A stretch of 8,044 bases of DNA from Nitrospiraceae bacterium UBA6898 (lineage in GTDB: Bacteria > Nitrospirota > Thermodesulfovibrionia > Thermodesulfovibrionales > UBA6898): the NCBI GenBank assembly GCA_002448975.1, contig DKBO01000146.1, forward strand, positions 1 through 8,044, given 5' to 3'. Shown one piece after another: positions 1-6,077 of this stretch. Position 1 is the stretch's first letter; each line of letters starts with the position of its first letter. The position numbers and the translations under genes are program-made. The notes below the pieces were generated by a model. The model was not told where the DNA came from. It ran no database searches and saw nothing but the letters and a program-made list of their open reading frames with translations.

Positions 1-577
1 GATCGCGGCCTGCCTCGTGAGGACCACCTGTGTTCTGATGAAATACCCCGGCAGGTGAACCGGTGCCTGAAGGTTCTAATCCGGGGGGCTGCCTGCGGAG
101 GTTTGGACTAGACCTATCGTGTCTTTCTTTCGGATCAGGGCAATGCTTTCCTGTCTGCAGTCCATCCCCTGTGTCAGCAGCGGAGGGCTGCGAGCTATTA
201 CCGCTCCTCTCGGCGTGCAGCCGCTCATGATCTCCCGAAGCGCCTTGGCCCGCAGGCTCCTGCTGAAGGCGACTGTTCTGTCTTTCATCGAGCGCCGCCG
301 TCTGTTCTTCATCTGTTCTGTGACCGGGCTTGGAACTTTTACCTGCACTGTCCCCTGCATCATGGAGATACATGTCAGGAGAAAAATACGCCCGGCGGCT
401 CATCGGAAATGCGGTACGTTTCATCGATGGAGGAACCCTGAGACAGGAGCCGACAAAAGCGCTTCCCGTCTCCGCGATGCCCAGCAGCCTCATAACACCG
501 CTCCGGTAGCGGAAAGGCTGGGTGCCGTCCCTGACAATGGCCGACAGATACGGTGTAGGGGTGTTCTCAGACCGCAT
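1..577 (-). CDS. Hypothetical eCIS-operon protein, disordered C-terminal part, 3' end outside window
   Basis: This minus-strand frame has no stop from an ATG at 577 down to the left edge (192 codons), so only the N-terminal part is visible. The ATG lies inside the last codons of the hub-chaperone gene, giving an 11-nt overlap (567-577) typical of translational coupling. The first 75 residues contain a motif like PYLSAIVRDGTQPF and a few hydrophobic stretches. The rest is rich in Gly, Pro, Ser, Gln, Asp, Glu and Arg and looks intrinsically disordered. I do not recognise a domain. From memory, many eCIS operons carry a poorly conserved, linker-rich protein right after the hub chaperone, so a baseplate-associated role is possible but inferred. 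A competing frame (363-76, 95 residues) lies in the same DNA. It starts further from the previous gene, is strongly basic at its start, and closes in the window, so I prefer the coupled, longer frame. Confidence 0.55.
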   Translation of the reverse strand, partial: MRSENTPTPYLSAIVRDGTQPFRYRSGVMRLLGIAETGSAFVGSCLRVPPSMKRTAFPMSRRAYFSPDMYLHDAGDSAGKSSKPGHRTDEEQTAALDERQNSRLQQEPAGQGASGDHERLHAERSGNSSQPSAADTGDGLQTGKHCPDPKERHDRSSPNLRRQPPGLEPSGTGSPAGVFHQNTGGPHEAGRD

Positions 578-1469
578 TGTTCATATTCTCGATCTCATCC
601 GCGAGGACCTCGATATATCTCCGCCTGCGGTCCTGCGTCATGGACATAATCTCCTGCTCGCTCCAGTGATAATGATAGGCAAGGTAATGGACCTCGCGAA
701 AAAGCAGATCTACATCACTCCTCAGTTCTCCAAAGAAATAGTCCTGAATGTCGAACGGCGCGGTAAATATCCTGCCGCATTCGGCGCACGCGACCTGCAT
801 GTCGAGATCGACGGAAGGACTAACCCGCTCCATTTCCTGCTCGATTTCCTGCCTGGCCGCCGGTGAAAGCCTGCCGAGAAGTTCTGGAACCGGGTTGACA
901 TACTCCCCCAGCGAATGGATGCAGCGTTCCAGCAGCAGGGTCAATGCCCGGGCGGGATTTTCCCTGAAATACGGCGTCACGGCCTCCTGGTCTGCACCGT
1001 TCGGCAGCCTGAACATAACGGCAGTGATGGCTTTGCCGTCATGCTCCGTCAGTGCAGCCTGCTCCGAAAGCTGCATGGAATACAGAGGGCCTTTGTCTCG
1101 GGACGGCTTCACGGGTATGTCCGGTATGGCGAAGTCGATATCGACCTTTCTGCCGCAGTCTGGCCAGGGACAGAGGTGCGTACCCCGGATCTCCCGGCCG
1201 AAGGTGACCTCTCTCAACTTCAGGAGAAGATATTGCCGGTCCGCGACAAGCAGTCTCTGCAGCACCGACGGCGGAACCGGGCTGATCGTACCAAGACGCA
1301 GCAGACAGCCGGCGAGCACTTCCGTCACAAGCGAAGACGTTTCCCCGCTGTTTCTCGATGCCAGGATTTCCTCCTCATGACCGCTCAGCTGCCGCAGCTC
1401 TGCCTCGGCATGGAACGTGCCGTGGCCGTCAACATAGCCTCCCGGAAGGGTGCAGGTTACTGTCTTCAC
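567..1469 (-). CDS. T4-type baseplate hub assembly chaperone fused to a DUF6760-like domain
   Basis: A 300-residue protein that by family helps assemble the baseplate hub of contractile tails (T4 gp26/gp51-like group); it would act in the cytoplasm during assembly. The N-terminus has the family's typical pattern, LPGGYVDGHG followed by EAELRQLSGHEEEILA (residues 8-37). Two cysteine pairs, CPWPDC (100-105) and CAEC (228-231), look like halves of a zinc ribbon. The last 50 residues (about 248-296) contain LFREVHYLAYHYHWSEQEI and a basic RRRRY motif, which I recognise as DUF6760-like. That domain is often a separate small protein next to the chaperone, so this looks like a fusion. The start is GTG at 1469, 30 nt after the tube stop, chosen because the conserved N-terminus begins just after it. 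Its ribosome-binding site is weak (GGGGGCTGAG), unlike the strong ones before tube and sheath, which may lower its yield. The family call is strong; the zinc and fusion interpretations are inferred. Confidence 0.88.
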   Translation of the reverse strand: MKTVTCTLPGGYVDGHGTFHAEAELRQLSGHEEEILASRNSGETSSLVTEVLAGCLLRLGTISPVPPSVLQRLLVADRQYLLLKLREVTFGREIRGTHLCPWPDCGRKVDIDFAIPDIPVKPSRDKGPLYSMQLSEQAALTEHDGKAITAVMFRLPNGADQEAVTPYFRENPARALTLLLERCIHSLGEYVNPVPELLGRLSPAARQEIEQEMERVSPSVDLDMQVACAECGRIFTAPFDIQDYFFGELRSDVDLLFREVHYLAYHYHWSEQEIMSMTQDRRRRYIEVLADEIENMNNAV

Positions 1470-1499
1470 GTCTCAGCCCCCGGTGCTCCGTGCTTCATG

Positions 1500-2000
1500 C
1501 TACGTCTCTGCAGGCTCGGCCACCGCGGTGTCCCGCTCCCATCCCTCGTTTTCGAGTTTGATGGTCTGTATCATCACGGCATTGCCCCCTGCGTCGAGCT
1601 GCGGCAGGGCCTGATATTCAGAGACCCAGCAGCGGAAGACCTTGTACGAGAGCACCTTTTTGCCCTGGAGGTTGAAGACGTCGATGACAACATCTTTCCG
1701 AAAATTCTTCAGGGACATGGAAGCGTCACCCTGGTAGTTGTTCACCTTGCCGGCCCACTCCTCGAACGTGGTGTCATGGGTTACGCCCGCCTCGAGGGTA
1801 ATGGCATCATAGGACGTCTTGCCGGGCATCTTGCGGCTCGTGCTCGGATCGCCGCCCTCCCGCCAGGTGACGACCTCGGTCGTCTTTTTCAAAGCTCCGG
1901 CCTTGTTCATCCCGGCGACGTATTTACCGTCCCACTTGATCCTGAACTTGAAATTCCGGTAAGGATCGAACCGGTGCGTGTTTACGCTGAATTGCGGCAT
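1500..2000 (-). CDS. Contractile tail inner tube protein (T4 gp19 family)
   Basis: A 166-residue protein of the phage tail tube family (T4 gp19-like; Afp1/Afp5 and Hcp relatives). It stacks as hexameric rings to form the rigid tube that is driven through the target membrane when the sheath contracts. Family marks include the start with DPYRNFKFRIKWDGKYVAGM (residues 12-31), TEVVTWREGGDPST (41-54) with KMPGKTSYDAITLEAGVT (58-74), the DTTFEEWAGKV segment (77-87), and a C-terminal half ending in a strand of the type IQTIKLENEGWER (144-156). The length is normal for the family. The ATG has a strong AAGGAGG site 8 nt upstream. It begins 37 nt after the sheath stop, in the usual sheath-then-tube order. 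Only one tube gene is in view, whereas Afp/PVC clusters carry two; the second could lie to the left. Confidence 0.95.
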   Translation of the reverse strand: MPQFSVNTHRFDPYRNFKFRIKWDGKYVAGMNKAGALKKTTEVVTWREGGDPSTSRKMPGKTSYDAITLEAGVTHDTTFEEWAGKVNNYQGDASMSLKNFRKDVVIDVFNLQGKKVLSYKVFRCWVSEYQALPQLDAGGNAVMIQTIKLENEGWERDTAVAEPAET

Positions 2001-2037
2001 AGATCATTCCTCCTTTGGATGTTTCCCTGCACGGTCG

Positions 2038-3990
2038 TTATGACGACTGCCCTGCCATCTGGCTGATCTTCACAATCACGAACTCTGCCGGCTTCAGCGG
2101 AGCAAAGCCGACCAGCACATTCACGATTCCCAGGTTTATGTCATCCTGCGTCGTCGTATCCTTGTCGCACTTCACAAAGAACGCCTCTGAGGGTTTTGAT
2201 CCCTGGAATGCCCCCTGGCGGTAGAGGTTCATCATGAACGAACCGATATTCAGACGGAGCTGAGACCAGAGCTCTTCATCGTTCGGCTCGAAGACCGCCC
2301 ACTGGATCCCGTTGAAAATGCTCACCCGTAGCATGATCGCCATACGCCTGACCGGTATGTATTTCCATTCCGGGTCGGAGCTCAATGTCCTCGATCCCCA
2401 TACGACGATGCCGGCGCCCGGGAATTTTCTCACGACGCAGACGCTCTTGCTGTCCTTGTTCAGGTTCCCGTGCTGGGTGTCGTTCAATTCTGTGACGAGC
2501 CCCGCAGCACCGCTTACCGTGGCCTCGGTGCCCGCAGGTGCCTTCCAGACGCCGCGCTTTGCGTCTGTGCGTGCATAAATACCTGCAAGAAATCCCGACG
2601 GCGGAAGAGCGATCGCCTCCTTCGACTTTCCGGTCGGATCGAGCGCCTTGATCCAGGGGAAATAGATCGCCCCGTAGGAATTCGGGTTCGCGAGCTTGTC
2701 GCGGTAGAGGATCACGCTTTCAAGGTCCTTTTCATCCTGGGTCATGTCGGCGATGAAGAAGCAGTCGCTCAGCGGCCTCCGTGCGCAGTAGTTCATGCCT
2801 GCGTCCACCATCTCAAAACTGCCGATCCCCGGCACCGCGATGAGGCTCACGTCGCGAACCGTATCGAGCAAGTTCAGCGCCGTGACGTAGTCCTGCACCT
2901 GAGGCGTCGAGCCGTCACTGCCGGCAACTACTGCGCTGACTGCCCCTGCTACGGTGTCGTCTCCGAGCAGGTAAAAGTTCGCCCAGTCGGTCGCGGATGT
3001 TGCCTGGGGTCTCATGGTCGATGATCCGAACACCTCTTTCCCTCCATTTGCCTTGCCGAGCTTCAGCGCCCCGGCAGCGTCCACCTGCGGATTTTCCGCC
3101 TTGATGATCTCTATCCTGGAGTCGGCGCTGACATTGCCGGAGGTGATCCGGAGCTTGTTCGTTGCCTCAATGGTCACGGCAACGGTGTAGGCATCCGAAG
3201 GCGTTGAGTCCCTGAGCGGCTTCAGTGCCCGTATCGTCTTTTCAATCGCGCCCCGCACATCTTCGAGCTTTGTGAGGTCTTTGCCGGCCAGCTCTTTGGT
3301 GAGATCGACGACCTGAAACCCGTCTCCATGGACGTTGATCCTGAAGGTGCGCTGTTTTGCCGCGAGCAGCTCTCCGCCGAGAACGATGGCACTGCTTTCG
3401 CTGTACCCGGCCGTCTGGTTGTCATTCGCCGTATTCACCGCTACCCTGATCTGCTTCGAAAGGGTGTTGACGATCTTTTCCACATATGCCGGTGATGAAG
3501 AATCCATGCTGAGATTATCGAAACTCTCCAGAAGGATGGGTTTTTCGCCTGCCTTCGGGTTGTCCACATGCACGTGCATGGCAAACAGATTATTCCTGTC
3601 CTCAGACGCATCCGTCACGGCGATACTGATGGTATTGCCCCAGATCCCCGGAGAGTTCGCTGAAATTCTCATGCTGTCTTTTGCCGTAGATCCATAGTCC
3701 TTGACCGTGGCCGAGGCCGTCTCGGTCCCTGAGGCCACTCTGCCGATGTAACACTGGCTTCCCCCGTTATTAAAGAACTGATAGACGCCATAGGCGAGAT
3801 AGTGGCCGTCAATAAAGCCGCCGTAGATGCCCTGGAACTCGCTGAAGCTGAATATTTTTTTCACAACCCCGATCGGCCCCCGCTGGGCATAACCGAAGAA
3901 CGCGGCCGTCGATGTCCCTGCAGCCTCGATCGGCCGGACGCCGCTTGACACCTCTTCCATATACACACCTGGATACGTTGGGTTACTCAT
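2038..3990 (-). CDS. Contractile tail sheath protein
   Basis: A 650-residue sheath subunit that forms the contractile outer cylinder around the tube and supplies the force for injection. The N-terminus is typical of phage and eCIS sheaths: PTYPGVYMEEVSSGVRPIEA (residues 4-23), then the STAAFFGYAQRGP stretch (27-39), and the GGSQCYIGRV motif (76-85). Residues about 375-475 form the conserved core (TVRDVSLIAVPGIG; YFPWIKALDP). The C-terminal domain (about 515-645) has KFPGAGIVVWGSRTLSSD, WKYIPVRRMAIMLRVSIFNG, WAVFEPNDEELW and PLKPAEFVIVKI, the most conserved sheath region, used for subunit linking. At 650 residues it is longer than a basic sheath. Residues about 213-297 look like an inserted domain resembling flagellin IN modules (see findings). 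It starts at an ATG with AAGGAGG a few bases upstream, 41 nt after the small gene before it. Afp/PVC clusters have several sheath paralogues; only this one is visible. Confidence 0.97.
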   Translation of the reverse strand: MSNPTYPGVYMEEVSSGVRPIEAAGTSTAAFFGYAQRGPIGVVKKIFSFSEFQGIYGGFIDGHYLAYGVYQFFNNGGSQCYIGRVASGTETASATVKDYGSTAKDSMRISANSPGIWGNTISIAVTDASEDRNNLFAMHVHVDNPKAGEKPILLESFDNLSMDSSSPAYVEKIVNTLSKQIRVAVNTANDNQTAGYSESSAIVLGGELLAAKQRTFRINVHGDGFQVVDLTKELAGKDLTKLEDVRGAIEKTIRALKPLRDSTPSDAYTVAVTIEATNKLRITSGNVSADSRIEIIKAENPQVDAAGALKLGKANGGKEVFGSSTMRPQATSATDWANFYLLGDDTVAGAVSAVVAGSDGSTPQVQDYVTALNLLDTVRDVSLIAVPGIGSFEMVDAGMNYCARRPLSDCFFIADMTQDEKDLESVILYRDKLANPNSYGAIYFPWIKALDPTGKSKEAIALPPSGFLAGIYARTDAKRGVWKAPAGTEATVSGAAGLVTELNDTQHGNLNKDSKSVCVVRKFPGAGIVVWGSRTLSSDPEWKYIPVRRMAIMLRVSIFNGIQWAVFEPNDEELWSQLRLNIGSFMMNLYRQGAFQGSKPSEAFFVKCDKDTTTQDDINLGIVNVLVGFAPLKPAEFVIVKISQMAGQSS

Positions 3991-4031
3991 GGCTCCTCCT
4001 TTTCGCTCGATGTCGTAACGTATTTATGGAC

Positions 4032-4277
4032 CTAATGTCTTTTTTTCCCGCGATGAGCTTTTGCCTTCTGCGCTGATTTTGCAGGCATTGCGGCTGTTTT
4101 ATCGCCCTGCACGGAAACGACTCTTTCGTGGCTCATTTTCTCGATTGTTCTGTTCCCCCTGGTCTCGGTTCCGGGAATTTCAGCAGACGTCTCCCGGGGT
4201 CCGAGGATCACCGTCCTTCCGCTGTTCAGACTGATGACCGTCAGCCTGTTCGTCAGGTTTGTAATCCTGATGTTCAT
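4032..4277 (-). CDS. Small hypothetical protein preceding the sheath
   Basis: An 81-residue protein. The start is supported by a strong AAGGAGG site four bases before the ATG, and the stop lies 41 nt before the sheath start, so the two are probably co-transcribed and made in quantity. The first 55 residues look like a small beta-rich module: MNIRITNLTNRLTVISLNSG, then VILGPRETSAEIPG. From memory, short proteins with this N-terminal pattern occur just upstream of sheaths in eCIS loci of proteobacteria and Nitrospirota. The last 20 residues are rich in Ala, Lys and His (AQKAKAHRGKKRH), a basic unstructured tail. No signal peptide or membrane segment is visible. The function is unknown; a structural or sheath/cap accessory role would be a guess. 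Confidence 0.78.
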   Translation of the reverse strand: MNIRITNLTNRLTVISLNSGRTVILGPRETSAEIPGTETRGNRTIEKMSHERVVSVQGDKTAAMPAKSAQKAKAHRGKKRH

Positions 4278-4537
4278 ATCTCCTCCTTTATTAATCGTTG
4301 AGGTCGCACTGCCCTGTCGACATTCAATTTCACGGGCTACCGCCCTGAGCTGTCAGGGACAACTTTTCTATAACCACATTGCATGTACTTCCTTCATATG
4401 AGTGCTTCCGCCTTTTCAGACGGCAAACGATCGCACATCGCCGGGAAAACCGTTCTCTTCCGTTTCCGTTATGCTCTATCTCCATCAACGCTGCTTCGGT
4501 ACTTCAGCGCCCTTCGTCCTTGCCCTGCTCCGCATCG
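4278..4537. other. 260-bp gap inside the operon with hairpins; no clear gene
   Basis: This spacer is long for an operon whose other gaps are about 30-41 nt. On the minus strand a short frame (4485-4330, 51 residues, starting MEIEHNGNGRERFSRR) is open but lacks a ribosome-binding site and I cannot recognise it. A perfect 6-bp stem with a 4-nt loop (4343-4358, CCCTGA/TCAGGG) stands next to a second short stem (4334-4345, GGGC/GCCC). Neither is followed by a T-run on the transcribed strand, so they are not classical terminators here. They may be RNA structures that set the level of the abundant sheath and tube relative to the first gene, or that mark a processing site. Confidence 0.4.
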
Positions 4538-4771
4538 TTAAGCCGTCCTGTCAAGTTTATAGACAGGCAATCCGCTCATCGACTCTAATTTAATTACCGT
4601 GCCTTGTCTGACCAACCTTTCCAGGGCATTGCTTACCTCATCCACGGTCTGCTCGATCCGTTCGAACTCCAGCCAGAATTGAGAGATTCCCTCAAGAGTA
4701 TCACCGGCATCCGGCTTCTCCCGGAGATATTTCATTATCCGCTCAATAATTTCCTGATCTCTCTTATTCAC
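4538..4771 (-). CDS. Small winged-helix-like protein, first gene of the tail operon
   Basis: A 77-residue protein if started at the GTG at 4771. The frame extends upstream to a TTG at 4813, but that codon forms the -12 element of the sigma-54 promoter and cannot be in the transcript made from it; the GTG has a weak GAG 6 nt upstream. The first half is helical (RDQEIIERIMKYLREKPDAG, residues 4-23), followed by DTLEGISQFWL and a second helical part, VDEVSNALERLVRQGTV. It closes with a probable beta hairpin ending in LPVYKLDR. This layout (helix, DTLEGI..FWL, helix with recognition-like ALERLV, wing) fits a small winged helix. From memory, similar small proteins occur at the start of eCIS loci in several Gram-negative phyla. 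It may bind DNA or be a protein-interaction module; no enzyme motif is visible. It is 25 nt or so downstream of the predicted transcription start. Confidence 0.72.
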   Translation of the reverse strand: MNKRDQEIIERIMKYLREKPDAGDTLEGISQFWLEFERIEQTVDEVSNALERLVRQGTVIKLESMSGLPVYKLDRTA

Positions 4772-4808
4772 TGAAATCTCACGAGAAGTTATTTTGATAT
4801 ATGCTGTG

Positions 4809-4824
4809 AGCAAGAAGGTTGCCA
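4809..4824 (-). promoter_or_regulatory. Sigma-54 (-24/-12) promoter of the tail operon
   Basis: Read on the minus strand, 4824 to 4809 is TGGCAACCTTCTTGCT. The invariant GG (4823-4822) and GC (4811-4810) are separated by exactly 10 bases, as required for RNA polymerase-sigma54, and both boxes are near consensus (TGGCA and TTGCT). The start of transcription is expected about 12 nt further, near 4798, giving a leader of about 27 nt before the GTG at 4771. It lies between a sigma-54 activator gene and the tail operon, which makes a chance match unlikely. Confidence 0.78.
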
Positions 4825-4895
4825 GCGTATTGTCGTGTCGATATGATTGATTTAATACATTTATTCGGGCATGCAGGAAGAGGAATTCCGGCAGA

Positions 4896-4969
4896 GCGTC
4901 ATAACATTTTGACTGCCACGAATAAGTAATGTAATGTCATAGAGTTAGATAGTCATCTTTTTATGACGC
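4896..4969. promoter_or_regulatory. Candidate enhancer (activator-binding) sites: 9-bp inverted repeat
   Basis: GCGTCATAA at 4896-4904 and its exact reverse complement TTATGACGC at 4961-4969 flank a 56-bp spacer. Relative to the predicted start near 4798 they sit at about -98 to -106 and -163 to -171, the range usual for sigma-54 enhancers. Their centres are 65 bp apart, close to six helical turns. The second arm also belongs to a shorter hairpin-like pair, GTCAT (4952-4956) and ATGAC (4963-4967). Assigning them to the neighbouring activator is inference. The stretch 4835-4870 is AT-rich and could be the bend between enhancer and promoter; it shows only a partial IHF match. Confidence 0.38.
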
Positions 4970-5018
4970 ACGTCGCCAGATATAAAACAATATTGTGGGC
5001 CGAATACTTTTTCCCCGC

Positions 5019-6032
5019 TTAGATGCTGTCAGTGCGAAATTGCTTTGGGGAGAGGTGGTGCTTTCTTATCAGGTTCCAGAGGGCGGTACGGCTTTTCCCC
5101 GAGCTCTTTGCAGCAGTAACGACATTACCGTTGTGCTCGGATAGGAGCTTCACAATATAGCGCTTTTCGAACTCATTCATCGCTTCTTTTTTTAACGTCT
5201 TTAAAGAGGGGCCTGTCTTGTGATGGGTCGCATCGATTGTCGATAACTGCATGGTATCAGGCGTTATTACATCAGTGGTTCCCATAACAATGAACTGCTG
5301 GATCTTGTTCTCCAGTTCTCGCACGTTCCCGGGCCAATCATAGGTGAGCAGGTATTCCTCAAGGGCTTTTGAGAACGTTCCCGGTTGCCGGCCATATTCC
5401 TTGCAATATTTACCGGTGAAGTGATCGATCAGTAACGGGATGTCTTCTCTTCTCTCCCGCAAAGGCGGAATATGAAGAAGAACAATGTTTAAGCGGTAAA
5501 AAAGATCCTCCCTGAAGGTACCCTCCCTTATGAGCGACAAGAGGTCTCTGTTTGTTGCCGTAATTATTCTTATGTTCGCCGTATGGATATGGGAATCGCC
5601 AAGGGGCTTATACTCTTTGTTCTCCAGCAGGCGGAGCAGTTTAACCTGAATAAAAGGACTGATCGTCCCGATCTCATCCAGAAAAAGCGTGCCGCCTTCA
5701 GCTTCCTTCACGCATCCTTTTTGCTGAAGGGTGGCATGCGTGAAGGCGCCCCTGACATGCCCGAAGATTTCATTTTCAAACAGGTTTTCCGGAATGGCGC
5801 CGCAATTGACCGGAATAAAGGGTTTGTCACATCGATTCCCCAGATAATGAATAGCCCTGGCAGCGCGCTCCTTGCCGGTGCCGGTCTCACCGGTAATGAG
5901 AACACTTGCATCACAGGAAGATATCAATGCTATTTTTTTATGCAGCGATCGGATCGCCTCACTTTTTCCGATGAGCTGACTGAGTACTGCCTCCCTTTTC
6001 AGAGACGCTTTGACAGTCTCACGTTCATCCAT
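5019..6032 (-). CDS. Sigma-54-dependent transcriptional activator without receiver domain
   Basis: A 337-residue enhancer-binding protein that uses ATP to remodel RNA polymerase-sigma54 and open -24/-12 promoters. Visible in order: Walker A GETGTGKE (48-55); the sigma-54 contact loop GAFTHA (95-100, usual form GAFTGA); Walker B GGTLFLDEIG (113-122); sensor I ATNRDL (159-164); arginine fingers REDLFYRLN (174-182); PPLRERREDIPLL (189-201); sensor II GNVREL (235-240); and a Fis-type helix-turn-helix near the C-terminus (about 288-326). Only about 20 residues precede the AAA+ domain, so there is no receiver, GAF or PAS domain, as in PspF-type activators. An upstream in-frame ATG (6077) has no good ribosome site; the ATG at 6032 has AAAGGA 7 nt before it. 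Its gene stands 248 nt upstream of the tail operon on the same strand, with a sigma-54 promoter between them, so it is the likely switch for the machine. How the signal reaches it is not evident; a partner protein or its expression level would have to do this. Confidence 0.95.
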   Translation of the reverse strand: MDERETVKASLKREAVLSQLIGKSEAIRSLHKKIALISSCDASVLITGETGTGKERAARAIHYLGNRCDKPFIPVNCGAIPENLFENEIFGHVRGAFTHATLQQKGCVKEAEGGTLFLDEIGTISPFIQVKLLRLLENKEYKPLGDSHIHTANIRIITATNRDLLSLIREGTFREDLFYRLNIVLLHIPPLRERREDIPLLIDHFTGKYCKEYGRQPGTFSKALEEYLLTYDWPGNVRELENKIQQFIVMGTTDVITPDTMQLSTIDATHHKTGPSLKTLKKEAMNEFEKRYIVKLLSEHNGNVVTAAKSSGKSRTALWNLIRKHHLSPKQFRTDSI

Positions 6033-6039
6033 CACGTTG

Positions 6040-6045
6040 TCCTTT
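6040..6045 (-). promoter_or_regulatory. Ribosome-binding site that sets the activator start
   Basis: AAAGGA on the minus strand, 7 nt before the ATG at 6032. The alternative ATG at 6077 lacks such a site, so translation most likely starts at 6032 and the preceding 15 codons of the longer frame are untranslated leader. Confidence 0.6.
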
Positions 6046-6077
6046 GTATCAAAATCTCTGTTCAGCATTCGTGGCAT

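Noticed and set aside
76..363. 95-residue minus-strand frame with a basic N-terminus
   Set aside because: It overlaps completely with the longer frame coupled to the chaperone gene, has no recognisable domain, and its start follows no good spacing from the previous gene. It remains a second-choice reading.
915..2066. 383-residue plus-strand frame
   Set aside because: It is antisense to the chaperone and tube genes, which have clear family motifs and ribosome-binding sites; it shows no domain pattern of its own.
4896..4919. Second sigma-54 promoter, TGGCAG...ATGTT on the minus strand
   Set aside because: The -12 box has GT instead of the invariant GC; the site at 4809-4824 fits far better.
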